Notes: generated by a model not told the origin, from the letters alone. A stretch of 64,000 nt of DNA from Mucilaginibacter ginsenosidivorax (GCF_007971525.1 NZ_CP042437.1:2666001-2730000), one strand, 5' to 3'. Shown: positions 1-9,680, counted from the first letter of the stretch. Numbers and translations: made by a program.

Positions 1-825
1 TGAGTAATAATCGCCGGCGCCGCTTGCCCGCACACCATAACGATTACTTATCAGGCTAAATTTACCACTGCTGATAACTGCCTGCGCCTGCTGTTCGGCC
101 AGGTCGTTTTTGCCCATGCGCAGGTAAGCCTCGGCCAAAAGCTGCATGGCCATGTACTTATTAGCCCTGTCAACAGGTTTGCCCTGTACGTTTAGTTTGG
201 AAGTTCCAGCATTTAAATCAGACAGGTTTGTACTTGCAAACGTAAGGTCGCTTATAATAAGGTTGTTGACCTGATCAAGCGGGGCACGTACAAAATCTGT
301 TTTTGGCGCCGTAAGCGGGGCCGTTACCAAAGGCACTTTACCAAATAATGTAGCCAGGTTATTGTAAGCATATGCCCTAAAAAACTTGGCTTCGGCATCT
401 ATCATATTTTTGCCTTTGGCGGTAAGCTTGGTGTTCGACGGATCTTCGACGGCCTTGATGATAATATTGGCATTGTTAATTAACGCGTAATACTTACCCC
501 AGATATATGAGGCTGCCCCATCTGTTGGGGTAAGCTGCGCATAATTATAATAAGGCACTTCAATACCTTGCTGGTTTGCGGTAGCATTGGCCACATCGGT
601 ACCTACCTGCCAAACACTTGGCCAGCCCTGCGCGCTTGAATAGGTTAAAATGGTGCTTTCATAATTGTAAAGGCCTACGGCAGCGGCTTCAAAGCCCAAT
701 GAATCGTTAAGCGTTAGCGGGGTATATGAAGAGTAAGGCTTTTCGGCCAGGTATGACTTTTTACAGGATGCAAATGCGATTATTAGCACTGATACAGAAG
801 CCACTATAATTGAATACTTTTTCAT
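1..825 (-). CDS. SusD/RagB-family outer-membrane glycan-binding lipoprotein, C-terminus cut by window edge
   Basis: The minus-strand frame is open from an ATG at 823-825 to the first base, giving 275 residues with no stop, so the gene continues outside the window. It begins with a lysine start, a hydrophobic stretch and an FASCKK lipobox, so it is predicted to be a lipoprotein. SusD-type features follow: helical TPR-like text with YNNLATLFG and AYLRMGKNDLAE. SusD proteins sit on the cell surface as the lid of a SusC channel and bind oligosaccharide. The start lies 21 bp after the SusC stop, the normal SusC-SusD order. The substrate cannot be told from the sequence. Confidence 0.9.
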   Translation of the reverse strand, partial: MKKYSIIVASVSVLIIAFASCKKSYLAEKPYSSYTPLTLNDSLGFEAAAVGLYNYESTILTYSSAQGWPSVWQVGTDVANATANQQGIEVPYYNYAQLTPTDGAASYIWGKYYALINNANIIIKAVEDPSNTKLTAKGKNMIDAEAKFFRAYAYNNLATLFGKVPLVTAPLTAPKTDFVRAPLDQVNNLIISDLTFASTNLSDLNAGTSKLNVQGKPVDRANKYMAMQLLAEAYLRMGKNDLAEQQAQAVISSGKFSLISNRYGVRASGAGDYYS

Positions 826-845
826 GTCGTTTATCTTTTATCAGT

Positions 846-3800
846 TTATTTTAATGAGATGTTGGCGCCAAAAACAAATGTGCGGGTAGTTGGATAGTTG
901 TTTGTCCAATCGCCAGATCCCCTGGTCGAGTAATTATTTTCAGGATCCCAGCCTATCCACTTGGTAAAAGTGTGCAGGTTGCGGCCGCTTACATAAAACG
1001 TTAAGCCGTTAATGTGCGCTTTATCTAACAACACCTGCGGCACAACATAGCTAAATGTTACATCTTTAATGCGGGTATAGCTGGCATCGCGCGGGTAGCC
1101 GTAACCCCTGGTGTTGGTATAAGCTAAAGACTGGAACGAGTTATTGCCGTTTGATGGTGTCCAGTATCCAATGGCTGCCGGTGTATTCCTCCTGCCCGAC
1201 TCATCAGCATAATTTAAATCGGCATTGTTTTTAAGCATACCTTGTGCTGTTTGTATAAATACACTCAGGTTAAATTGCTTGTAGTGAAAGGTATTGGTAA
1301 TACCGCCGGTCCACTTTGGCGTGGTTTGCCCCTGTATAACCCTGTCATCAGCAGTAATTTTGCCATCGCCATTGGTATCGGCAAATTTCAGGTCGCCCGG
1401 TTTCGCTCCTGGGTCTTGTTTAGAGGCATCCTCGCCGGTTTGCCAAACGCCTGTCATTTTGTAATCGTAAATTACGCTGATAGGTTTACCTATAAACCAC
1501 CTGTTGCCTATATCATCTTTACCATCGCCATAAAGGCTCACAATTTTATTCCTGTTGATGGCATATACGATGTTTGATTCCCAACGAAAATCCCTGCCAT
1601 CAATGTTTTTTGTATTCAAGGTAACCTCGATGCCTTTGTTGGCTACTTTACCAATATTATCCCATACTGATGAATAACCGGTAATTGCCGGCAGGCTTCG
1701 TTTTAACAGTAAACCAGATGTACGCGTTTTGTAAGCATCAACCGATCCGTTGATGCGACTGTTAAATAAAGAGAAATCTGCACCGATATTGGTGCCTACG
1801 GTGGTTTCCCAAAGCAGGTTGGCGTTACCCAGGTTACTGGCCTGCACCCCAATAGTGCTTACCCCGTTAAATGGCGACCGAACAGTACCATCTGTGGTTA
1901 TAGTTTGATAAACACTTATCGCCTCGTTACCGGTTTTTCCATAAGAGCCTCTCAGCTTTAAACTGTTAACTATTTTTGAATCTTTTAAAAAGTCTTCCTG
2001 GCTGATGTTCCAACCGAGCGCTGCCGACGGAAACACACCATACTTGGTTGTATTAGCGCCAAAAACCGACGATCCATCGCGGCGGGCGGTAACGGTGAAC
2101 AGGTAACGGCTGTTATAGGAGTAGTTGATACGGCCCATCTGCGAGGTAAGGGCATACCTATCTGAATATGACGATGAGGTTTGCGTTGCACCGGCGCCAA
2201 TGTTATTAAATGACAACTCATCATTTACGAAACCTGTGGCAGATGCTGTTGAAGTAAAATACCTGCGGCGCTGTGCGCTGTATAACCCCGTAAAATCAAA
2301 GTGATGCTTACCAATATCCCGGTTATAATACAACAGGTTTTCAATAGTATAGGCTGTAGTTTCGGAGCTTGCAGCACTGGCCGATCCTAAGGGCGTATTT
2401 GCCAAACGGCCACTGTAACTATCAACCCGTGTTGGCAAATAGGTGTAGCCGGCATTTACACGGTATTTTAATCCTTTAAGTACACCGCCAAATTTAATCT
2501 CGGCATACCCATTACCGTTTAAATTCACGCTACGGTTTATTTGGTCGGTAGTTAAGCCCAGCAAAGGGTTTGTATACAATTGTTCGGGCGCCATGGGGTA
2601 AATGGTATAGGTGCCATCGGCATTATACAAATTACCATAAGGGCTCATGGCTGTAGCGAATAACAGGTTGGCCCTGCCGCCATCGTAATTGTTGTTGGCG
2701 AAATAGGATGACATACCAACAGTTAAAAAATTGGTGACATTTACATCCAGGTTTGAGCGGATGCTTACCCTATTGTACTGATAGCCTTTTACCACGCCTT
2801 TTTGCTTCAGGTAATCGCCTGATATAAAATATTTAACGTCGGGGCTACCGCCAGAAACGCTCAGGTTATGATCCTGCATTACTCCCTGCTGAGTGGTCTC
2901 TTTAACCCAATCAATGGTTTTACCTGCCTGGTAATTGGGCAGTTCGGAACTGTTTGGCACCGGGCTGGTTTGTGTTTGACCTGTTTGCGAAAGGTAATCG
3001 GCATATTTTTGAATGTAGGAAGCAGGGTCGCGCGGGTCAAGAATATGCGCCAGGTTTTCGATGCCAGCATAACCGCTATAACGGATAACAGGTTTACCGC
3101 TGTTCCCTCTTTTGGTAGTAATCAGGATAACACCGTTTGAGCCGTTTGTTCCGTATATTGCAACCGCCGATGCATCTTTTAATATTTCCATCGAAGCGAT
3201 ATCATTGGGATTAATATCGTTAAGCGAACCACCGGTTTTACTCAGCGGGATACCATCCACAACAACATACGGGCCGGTGCCTGCGTTGATAGAGTTTTGC
3301 CCCCTTACAATTGAGCCGGGTACAGCACCCGGTACAGATGATGTATTGGTTATAGTAACCCCCGCCACAGCTCCTTCCAGGGCTTGCAGCACGTTGGTAA
3401 CCGGCAACTCCGATAAACGGGCCTTGGGCACCGATGCCACAGCGCCTGTTATATCCGATCGTTTTTGGGTACCGTAGCCAACTACAACTACTTCTGTTAA
3501 ATCCCTGGATGCAGGCTCTAACGAGACGTTTATAAGCTGCTCGTTACTATTTATAAGCTTTTTTATTGTTTTATAACCAATAAATGAAAACACCAGGGTT
3601 TGCCCTGCATTAGCCTTAATGGTATACTTACCATTATAATCGGTTGATGTGGCATTGGCAATACCTTCAACCGCTACGGTAACACCAGGCAAAGGCTCGC
3701 CCTTTTCGTCTTTAACAGTACCTGTAATGGTTATTAATACGTTATCGCTTTCCTGGCTATCTTTTTCTTTGATAACTATTGTGTTGTTGCTAATGGTGTA

Positions 3801-4118
3801 AGAAAGTGGCTGGTCATGAAATACTTTATCAAGAATATCGCCGATAGATGCATTGCTAACGTGGATGTTAACCGGGCGGGTATCTTTCATCATACCTTCG
3901 GTATAAATAAAATTGTAGCCGCTTTGCTTCCTTATCTCTTTAAATAGTTTTTTTAAAGGAGCATTTGTTGCCGAAAGATTTATTTTTTGCGCATAAGATG
4001 AAGCGCTGACGTGCATAATAGCGACAAAAAAGAGGAGTACAGTTATTTTCACAACTAATAATAACTTTTGAGGCATGCATAGTTTGGGCACACCTATGTT
4101 AAAAGTAGATATTTTCAT
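846..4118 (-). CDS. SusC/RagA-family TonB-dependent receptor with N-terminal STN domain
   Basis: The 1090-residue protein has a signal sequence (hydrophobic about 20-38, cleavage near SYAQ), a STN secretin/TonB short N-terminal domain at about 50-117, a carboxypeptidase-like regulatory domain at about 131-205 and the SusC plug beginning TEVVVVGYGTQKRSDITGAV, then the barrel ending in GANISLK. It would import glycan or another large substrate across the outer membrane with the SusD lid encoded next. The STN domain marks it as a transducer-type receptor that signals to an anti-sigma factor, and the FecR gene directly upstream fits. A CGCCG-GAA-CGGCG hairpin (4173-4185) lies in the 225-bp leader region. 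Confidence 0.93.
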   Translation of the reverse strand: MKISTFNIGVPKLCMPQKLLLVVKITVLLFFVAIMHVSASSYAQKINLSATNAPLKKLFKEIRKQSGYNFIYTEGMMKDTRPVNIHVSNASIGDILDKVFHDQPLSYTISNNTIVIKEKDSQESDNVLITITGTVKDEKGEPLPGVTVAVEGIANATSTDYNGKYTIKANAGQTLVFSFIGYKTIKKLINSNEQLINVSLEPASRDLTEVVVVGYGTQKRSDITGAVASVPKARLSELPVTNVLQALEGAVAGVTITNTSSVPGAVPGSIVRGQNSINAGTGPYVVVDGIPLSKTGGSLNDINPNDIASMEILKDASAVAIYGTNGSNGVILITTKRGNSGKPVIRYSGYAGIENLAHILDPRDPASYIQKYADYLSQTGQTQTSPVPNSSELPNYQAGKTIDWVKETTQQGVMQDHNLSVSGGSPDVKYFISGDYLKQKGVVKGYQYNRVSIRSNLDVNVTNFLTVGMSSYFANNNYDGGRANLLFATAMSPYGNLYNADGTYTIYPMAPEQLYTNPLLGLTTDQINRSVNLNGNGYAEIKFGGVLKGLKYRVNAGYTYLPTRVDSYSGRLANTPLGSASAASSETTAYTIENLLYYNRDIGKHHFDFTGLYSAQRRRYFTSTASATGFVNDELSFNNIGAGATQTSSSYSDRYALTSQMGRINYSYNSRYLFTVTARRDGSSVFGANTTKYGVFPSAALGWNISQEDFLKDSKIVNSLKLRGSYGKTGNEAISVYQTITTDGTVRSPFNGVSTIGVQASNLGNANLLWETTVGTNIGADFSLFNSRINGSVDAYKTRTSGLLLKRSLPAITGYSSVWDNIGKVANKGIEVTLNTKNIDGRDFRWESNIVYAINRNKIVSLYGDGKDDIGNRWFIGKPISVIYDYKMTGVWQTGEDASKQDPGAKPGDLKFADTNGDGKITADDRVIQGQTTPKWTGGITNTFHYKQFNLSVFIQTAQGMLKNNADLNYADESGRRNTPAAIGYWTPSNGNNSFQSLAYTNTRGYGYPRDASYTRIKDVTFSYVVPQVLLDKAHINGLTFYVSGRNLHTFTKWIGWDPENNYSTRGSGDWTNNYPTTRTFVFGANISLK

Positions 4119-4343
4119 ACTTTTGAATAGTTTGGGTTAAAACAAGGTTTATTGACAAATAATTTTTCTATGCGCCGGAACGGCGGACAGATTAATGGGT
4201 TAACTCAAATTTTTGGCGTGGAAGTGGTGGTACACTTTCACGTTTTTTTTAAGCTCCCGTTTCATGGTTACGTTCGTAGCTTTCTTCTCATTTTTCTCGT
4301 TTTTTAGGTTAGTATATCGGTTATTTATTGGCTTGGTTATAGC

Positions 4344-5495
4344 TTATTCTGATACGGTTATTTTTTTACCCGCTATTTTAAAATGCACTTTACGGGTAAG
4401 CTGCAGCGTATTCAACACTTCAGAAACATTGCTGAACCGGGATACAGAACCGCTGAATTTGTCGGCTGGTAAAGTACCGGTGTATGCCACATCTACATCA
4501 TACCACCTGGAAACCATCCGCATAATTTGCTGTATATCATTACTTTCAAAAACAAACAGACCATCCTTCCAGGCGGTTGCTTCGTCTACATCTACTTCGC
4601 CAATATTAAATGCAAGTGCATTTAAAAAAGCCTGCTGCCCTGGCTGCAAAATCCGGGTTTGATTTTTAGCGGTCGATATCACTTTTACCTTCCCTTCAAG
4701 CAGGGTGGTTTTAACGGCCGGCTCATCATCATAGGTATTGATATTGAAATGTGTGCCCAGCACCTCAACTATCTGCGATTTGCTGTAAACCCTGAATGGT
4801 TTGGCGGCATTGTGCGCCACTTCAAAATAAGCCTCGCCTGTAAGCTCAACTTTACGCTCGGCGCCGCTGAATGCGGTTGGATAAGTTAACGAAGAAGCCG
4901 CATTTAACAACACCCGGCTACCATCGGGCAAAACAACCCAATATTGCCCGCCGCGTGGCGTAGTCATGGTGTTGTACGCAGTTAATTTTGCATCATCAGA
5001 TGCTGATTTTTCGGATGAATCATAAACTATCCTTCCATCGGCGGTTTTATTAATTGCCACCGCGCCCTGTACAGCAAGAGTTCCATTGTGGGCGCCGGTT
5101 AAGGTAATCTGTTTACCGTTGGCCAGGGTCAGGATAGCTTTGTTGCCACCCGGCAAAATATCGTTTTGAGGATTATGCTGACGAACGAGCTGTTTAGGCT
5201 CCTGGTGTTTTTTAACAAACAGGTATGCACCAAACGAAACAAAAACAAGGATGGCTGCAGCCGAAGCGATGGAGTACCATTTTTTAAAATGCCTGACTTT
5301 AGCAGTTTCGGGAATTTCACTAACAATCCTGTTCCAGATCAACACCTCTTCCATTGACGGATCGGAAGGTCCATTGGGTACAGGTTGCTTAGCAGCTTCA
5401 TTCAAATACCAGCTATCCAGCATTTGCTGCTCTTCTGGTGTACAGGTGCCGAGTTGGTGCTTATTTAATAGTTCCTGTGCTTGTTCCCTGGTCAT
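4344..5495 (-). CDS. FecR-family anti-sigma factor
   Basis: The 383-residue protein has a cytoplasmic N-terminal helix region that should hold the sigma factor, one membrane segment at about 73-94, a periplasmic FecR domain at about 177-272 (GEAYFEVAHN and VLGTHFNINTY motifs) and a C-terminal DUF4974-like domain. In this family the periplasmic part senses the STN domain of a loaded SusC receptor and releases the ECF sigma factor. The SusC gene follows 225 bp downstream. The matching sigma gene lies upstream but is separated by an ATPase gene, an unusual order. ATG start at 5493-5495. Confidence 0.92.
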   Translation of the reverse strand: MTREQAQELLNKHQLGTCTPEEQQMLDSWYLNEAAKQPVPNGPSDPSMEEVLIWNRIVSEIPETAKVRHFKKWYSIASAAAILVFVSFGAYLFVKKHQEPKQLVRQHNPQNDILPGGNKAILTLANGKQITLTGAHNGTLAVQGAVAINKTADGRIVYDSSEKSASDDAKLTAYNTMTTPRGGQYWVVLPDGSRVLLNAASSLTYPTAFSGAERKVELTGEAYFEVAHNAAKPFRVYSKSQIVEVLGTHFNINTYDDEPAVKTTLLEGKVKVISTAKNQTRILQPGQQAFLNALAFNIGEVDVDEATAWKDGLFVFESNDIQQIMRMVSRWYDVDVAYTGTLPADKFSGSVSRFSNVSEVLNTLQLTRKVHFKIAGKKITVSE

Positions 5496-5618
5496 GGTTT
5501 ATTCTGGTTGTTATTAATGAAACGGCCAGCCAGGGAGGAAGTAGTAGATGAAATTAAAAAAAAGTGTGTTTTTAGTAAGTTTATAGCTCGCTATGTTACA
5601 TTTTTATAGTTCAGCTTA

Positions 5619-6800
5619 TTAGATTCCCTTGTATTCAAGCAATTTAGACATGATTTGATGCAGTGGGATTGCAGTGATATTTTCGCCTATATTGAATTGG
5701 TCCTGACCTGCATACACGACAAAGCGTTTATCCGGACCGATATCCTGACATGCCAGATAAAATCCTTTGGAAAGAGTGGGCGAAGAGCTTCGTTTGATTT
5801 CGATAGCCCATTTCTCCCGGCCGGAGAATTCTAACACCAGGTCAATCTCTGCCCCGTGGGCGGTCCTGTAGTAGTAGGGTATAACGCCATCGGGAACTGT
5901 CGATAAGATATTTTCGATTACGAAGCCCTCCCAGCTTCCACCAGCTACCGGATGCCCCAGCAGGTCATTATAGTTTTCAATGTTAAGCAAAGCGTGGGTC
6001 AATCCGCTATCCCTAACATATATTTTAGGGCTTTTTACCAATCGTTTTCCAACGTTACTTCCCCAGGGCTGCAAGCGCCGGACCAATAACAGATCAACCA
6101 TCAGGTCCAAATAGCGGGAGATAGTTGTAGCACTCACTTCAAGACTTTTCGCAAGCTGTGACGCGTTAGTTACGCCGCCCTGAACGTGTGCCAACATTGT
6201 CCAGAACCGTTCCAGTGTAACAGCTGGTATGCGCGGACCTAATTGCGGTATGTCTCTTTCCAGATAGGTTTTGATGAAATCTCGTCTCCATGCCAGACTG
6301 TTTCTATCGCTACTGGCCAGCAAACTATCAGGAAATCCGCCTCTAAGCCAAAGCTGATTTAACTTGTCGATTGTGCCTGTTCCAAATTCCAGGGCATCAA
6401 TGCCCTGAAGTTCCAAGTATGCAATCCTACCTGCCAATGACTCGCTGGATTGCTGTAGCAAATCTATCGAAGCAGAACCCAGGAACAAAAATAGTCCATA
6501 TTTATGGCCCTTTCTCCGTTCCTTATCAATGATTCCCCGAAGTGCTGCGAAAATTTGAGGAATACGTTGCACTTCATCCATAATGATGAGTTGTTGGCTA
6601 TTCTCTGCATGGAAAGCATTGATATCCTGTATTTTTTGAAGATCAAGGTTGTTTTCTAAATCCAGATAAACAGCCGTACCAGAATCGCTTATATTCAACG
6701 CTATAGTTGTTTTGCCCACTTGACGTGGCCCCATCAAGGCAACAGAGGCACTTCTACTGAGCGCTTCTTCAACTTTTTTTTCTATTCTTCTGGCAATCAT
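5619..6800 (-). CDS. AAA_14 / DUF4143 ATP-binding protein lying between sigma and anti-sigma genes
   Basis: The protein has a Walker A GPRQVGKTT at about residues 24-32, Walker B-like LIIMDE at about 71-76, then a winged-helix and DUF4143 nuclease-like C-terminal half (AEIDLVLEFSGREKWAIEIK). This AAA_14 family is widespread in mobile or accessory positions in Bacteroidota and its substrate is not established. I chose ATG 6800; a GTG at 6818 would add six residues but lies inside a strong inverted repeat. The gene splits the usual sigma/anti-sigma pair, with 91-109 bp and 123 bp spacers on either side, which suggests later insertion. A role in sigma signalling is possible but unsupported. Confidence 0.88.
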   Translation of the reverse strand: MIARRIEKKVEEALSRSASVALMGPRQVGKTTIALNISDSGTAVYLDLENNLDLQKIQDINAFHAENSQQLIIMDEVQRIPQIFAALRGIIDKERRKGHKYGLFLFLGSASIDLLQQSSESLAGRIAYLELQGIDALEFGTGTIDKLNQLWLRGGFPDSLLASSDRNSLAWRRDFIKTYLERDIPQLGPRIPAVTLERFWTMLAHVQGGVTNASQLAKSLEVSATTISRYLDLMVDLLLVRRLQPWGSNVGKRLVKSPKIYVRDSGLTHALLNIENYNDLLGHPVAGGSWEGFVIENILSTVPDGVIPYYYRTAHGAEIDLVLEFSGREKWAIEIKRSSSPTLSKGFYLACQDIGPDKRFVVYAGQDQFNIGENITAIPLHQIMSKLLEYKGI

Positions 6801-6839
6801 ACCGTGCAAATCTAACACTTAATGTTTGATTTACACGGT
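6801..6839. repeat. 39-bp imperfect inverted repeat abutting the ATPase start codon
   Basis: Reading the minus strand, two 17-base arms (ACCGTGTAAATCAAACA and TGTTAGATTTGCACGGT) flank a 5-base loop with two mismatches. The right arm ends directly before ATG 6800. It could be an operator for an autoregulator or a leader hairpin that hides the ribosome entry region. It also argues against the GTG at 6818 as start. Confidence 0.7.
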
Positions 6840-6909
6840 AATAAATACAAAACCAGAACCTTTTATAATATGATGAGCTATATAATTATCAATATCACAA
6901 ACTACTAAA

Positions 6910-7491
6910 TTACAACCCCGATAATATTAAAACAATTGCCGAAAGATGATTAAGCTTAGGCCTGATTATCCTGATAGCGTTGCTGATTTGTTTTTTAACT
7001 GTTTTATCGGATATATCAAGTTCGTCGGCAATTTCTTTGTAAGTAAAATGCTGATGGATACGCATTTCAAATATTTGCTTCATTTTAAGGGGAAGCTGCG
7101 CAATCTCTTTTTTCAGCGCTGCCATTATTTCTTTTTCTTCTATCCGCTCCAATGTCTGGTTGCTATTGGCTTCGGCAAAAGCAGCTAATGAATCAAGATA
7201 ATCCAAGCGTACCCGCTTGCGTGCTATCAGGTCGATCACCTTATTTTTAGTCGATATAAAAAGATATCCTGCTAAATTAGCATCTGAACTTATGCATTCC
7301 CTCTTTAACCATAATGACGTGAAAGTTTCCTGGATAATATCCCTGGCGTCATCCTCATCTCTTAGCATCTTCAGTGCATGCATATACATCACTGTCCAGT
7401 AACGCCTATAAATTTCGGCAAAAGCATCCCTATCGCCGTTTTTTAACAGCGCTATCAGCTCCTGGTCAATAAGCATCCGTTTAGAGGACAT
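6910..7491 (-). CDS. ECF RNA polymerase sigma factor of the SusCD/FecR system
   Basis: Region 2 is seen as RDAFAEIYRRYW...DDARDIIQETFTSLW and region 4 as LPLKMKQIFEMRIHQHFTYKEIADELDISDKTV with the helix-turn-helix. Length from ATG 7491 is 193 residues, normal for Bacteroidota FecI-like sigma factors. The open frame runs back to ATG 7626, but the extra 45 residues do not resemble a sigma N-terminus, and a CAATTTTTG box at 7527-7535 (similar to TAnnTTTG) lies just upstream of 7491. It is expected to be held by the FecR protein and to drive the SusC/SusD genes. The ATPase gene follows 109 bp downstream. Confidence 0.9.
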   Translation of the reverse strand: MSSKRMLIDQELIALLKNGDRDAFAEIYRRYWTVMYMHALKMLRDEDDARDIIQETFTSLWLKRECISSDANLAGYLFISTKNKVIDLIARKRVRLDYLDSLAAFAEANSNQTLERIEEKEIMAALKKEIAQLPLKMKQIFEMRIHQHFTYKEIADELDISDKTVKKQISNAIRIIRPKLNHLSAIVLILSGL

Positions 7492-7630
7492 AACTGGTTT
7501 AATTAACGAATGTAATGCATTTTTTACAAAAATTGCAATAGCTGTGAAACCGTTATGATCTTGGCCATTATTTTTAAGAATACTCTTTTTTGCAGCTCCA
7601 ACGGCGTACAATTCATCTGTTTTCATAAAT

Positions 7631-7669
7631 ACCTGGCTTAAAGCGACAAGTAGCGCTATGTAGCCAGGT
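7631..7669. terminator. Hairpin between SDR operon end and sigma gene
   Basis: ACCTGGCT (7631-7638) pairs with AGCCAGGT (7662-7669), with a second short stem (AGCG/CGCT) inside. It lies 71 bp past the stop of the upstream minus-strand SDR gene. The following T content is low, so terminator function is uncertain. Confidence 0.4.
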
Positions 7670-7711
7670 TACAAATGAGGCCGGAAACATATATTTCCGT
7701 TAAAATAAAAT

Positions 7712-7721
7712 GGGGGGGGGG
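7712..7721. repeat. Homopolymer tract of ten G
   Basis: Ten consecutive G on the plus strand in the 248-bp gap between the SDR stop (7740) and the sigma gene. Such tracts slip during replication; here it is non-coding. It may also be a sequencing length error. Confidence 0.85.
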
Positions 7722-7739
7722 AAAATTAAGGCCGTGATA

Positions 7740-8579
7740 TTATTCAAAATCTGCTGCAATGGTTGTTGATTTCCATTGTTCCAATTCTGCAGACATGGCG
7801 GCAAGCTTTTCTGAGGCCCGGTTATAGGCATCATTTCCCAGAAACAGATGTATTGGTGGCTCGGGACTTTCGGCCAGTTCAATAAATATCTCTGCGGCGC
7901 GACCGGGGTCGCCGGCCTGCTGCCCGTTCATGGATAGGTAACGATCCTGGGCGTTTCTTACGGCTTCATAACCTTCAATTTTGCTGGTAGTAAGGGCAAG
8001 TGAGTTTTTGGTTAAAAAGCCTGTACGGAAACCCGAAGGCTCGGCCACAGTAACCTTAATTCCAAATTCTTTTACATCCAACGCAATTACTTCCGAAAAA
8101 GCAGCCACAGCAGCTTTGGTAGCCGAATAAACCGACCAGCCAGGAGCACCCACAAGACCAGCCACCGAACCAATGTTTATAATGTAGCCTGATTTTTGAC
8201 TACGCATTACCGGCAGTACCGCCCGCACCACATTTATGGTTGCCAGCACGTTAACACTAAAAATATTACGGATCTCCTGTTCGGCTATTTCTTCCACTGT
8301 TCCTGCCATTCCGTAGCCGGCATTGTTAACTACTACATCAATCCGCCCGAATGCTGCCAGTGTTTGCTGTATAGATTCATCAATACAATCCGGGTTATTC
8401 AAATCGACAGCCAGTGCAAGAAAACGCTCGCTGTCTACCAACCCAACGGCCTGGTTTAATGCCCTGGCATCGCGCGAACTTGCGGCAACGCGGTAGCCGC
8501 GATCAAGCAGCTTTTTTACCAAGGTTAACCCCAATCCCTGGGAGGCCCCGGTTACATACCATACTTTTGAAGTGTTCAT
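7740..8579 (-). CDS. Short-chain dehydrogenase/reductase, classical type
   Basis: The 279-residue protein has the NAD(P) motif TGASQGLG at about 10-17, NNAGYG, and the active site Ser with YSATK (Y-x3-K). The longer C-terminal part (about 80 residues past the active site) resembles the oxidoreductase group of Bacteroidota that follows nitronate monooxygenase or tautomerase genes. Substrate is unknown. It is the last gene of a six-gene operon, starting 4 bp after the stop of the preceding nitronate monooxygenase gene. Confidence 0.88.
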   Translation of the reverse strand: MNTSKVWYVTGASQGLGLTLVKKLLDRGYRVAASSRDARALNQAVGLVDSERFLALAVDLNNPDCIDESIQQTLAAFGRIDVVVNNAGYGMAGTVEEIAEQEIRNIFSVNVLATINVVRAVLPVMRSQKSGYIINIGSVAGLVGAPGWSVYSATKAAVAAFSEVIALDVKEFGIKVTVAEPSGFRTGFLTKNSLALTTSKIEGYEAVRNAQDRYLSMNGQQAGDPGRAAEIFIELAESPEPPIHLFLGNDAYNRASEKLAAMSAELEQWKSTTIAADFE

Positions 8580-8583
8580 GATA

Positions 8584-9669
8584 TTATGCTTTTAAATGGT
8601 CAAAATATGCTGTGGTTTCTTCGATTACAGCCCCCATCAGTTCAGCGGCTTTTGTATGTTTCAGCACCGGCGCTATCTGCCCGCCCCAGAACAGGATCAT
8701 ATCCCATTTTTCCTGATCTATGGCAGCTTTCCGTAAATGCGACATAAACTGTGTTTGCAGCGGGAAGGGAAGAAAGCCGTTTTCCTTATGCACCAGCTCT
8801 TTTGCAATGCGGCTGGTTATGCCCCTGCCCAATCTACCGGTAAATGCCCGCGATAACGTGGTGTACTTAGCCGCATCCGAAAACAACATTTGCCGGTGAA
8901 CGGCTGTAGCATTCGACTCATCCGTTGCCAGGAAGGCAGTACCAATTTGCACGGCATCTGCGCCAAGTGCTAACGCCGCGGCAACACCTTTTCCGTTGGC
9001 AATGCCACCTGCCGCTATAACCGGGGTTTTTACCTTTTCCTTAATCAGCTGAAGCAATACAAAAGTCCCTATGGTAGATGATTCTGCCGATGCCAGGAAT
9101 GACGGCCGGTGTCCGCCGGCCTCAAAGCCCGAAGCGATAATCAAATCAACCCCGGCTGATTCCAGTACTATGGCTTCGTCAAGCGTAGTTGCCGCGCCTA
9201 CGGTAACAATGCCCAGCCGGCGGCATTGTTCAAGGATATCGGCAGATGGGATGCCAAACATAAAGCTGAATACCGGCGGTCTTTGGTGCAGGATAACCTC
9301 TACCTGGTTTTCAAAACGTGATGTAAACACCGCAGGCTTTTGGGGCAGGGGAATTCCCAACTCATCAAAATAAGGTTTAAATAAAGTTTGAGACTGTTTA
9401 AACTGCTCGTCCGATACTGTACCATCCACGGCATCTGTATCCGAAACCCATAAATTAATATTGTAAGGCTTATTGGTTGCTGCTTTAATCTGCTTATCTA
9501 CCTCAACTATCTCCTGCGGGCTTAACGTATAAGCCCCATAACCACCAAGCCCTCCGGCGTTAGATACCGTTGTTACCAGCTCAACAGATGACAAGTTGCC
9601 ACCGAACGGCCCTTGCAGGATAGGATACTGAATGCCCAGTATTTGAGATGCTTTTGTTTGATACCACAT
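8584..9669 (-). CDS. Nitronate monooxygenase-family FMN enzyme
   Basis: The 361-residue TIM-barrel protein shows the family pattern: QGPFGGNLSSVELVTTVSNAGGLG near the N-terminus, GFEAGGH, AAGGIANGKGVAAALALGADAVQIGTAFL for phosphate and FMN binding. The family oxidises nitronates (2-nitropropane dioxygenase type), though many members act as flavin reductases of other kinds. The His of GFEAGGHR corresponds to the catalytic His region. It lies between the NTF2-like gene (11 bp gap) and the SDR (4 bp gap), supporting a shared redox or detoxification role. Confidence 0.88.
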   Translation of the reverse strand: MWYQTKASQILGIQYPILQGPFGGNLSSVELVTTVSNAGGLGGYGAYTLSPQEIVEVDKQIKAATNKPYNINLWVSDTDAVDGTVSDEQFKQSQTLFKPYFDELGIPLPQKPAVFTSRFENQVEVILHQRPPVFSFMFGIPSADILEQCRRLGIVTVGAATTLDEAIVLESAGVDLIIASGFEAGGHRPSFLASAESSTIGTFVLLQLIKEKVKTPVIAAGGIANGKGVAAALALGADAVQIGTAFLATDESNATAVHRQMLFSDAAKYTTLSRAFTGRLGRGITSRIAKELVHKENGFLPFPLQTQFMSHLRKAAIDQEKWDMILFWGGQIAPVLKHTKAAELMGAVIEETTAYFDHLKA

Positions 9670-9680
9670 AACTTTATAAT

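Noticed and set aside
4213-4662. Plus-strand open frame of 149 codons
   Set aside because: Mostly antisense to the 3' end of the FecR gene and without recognisable domains.
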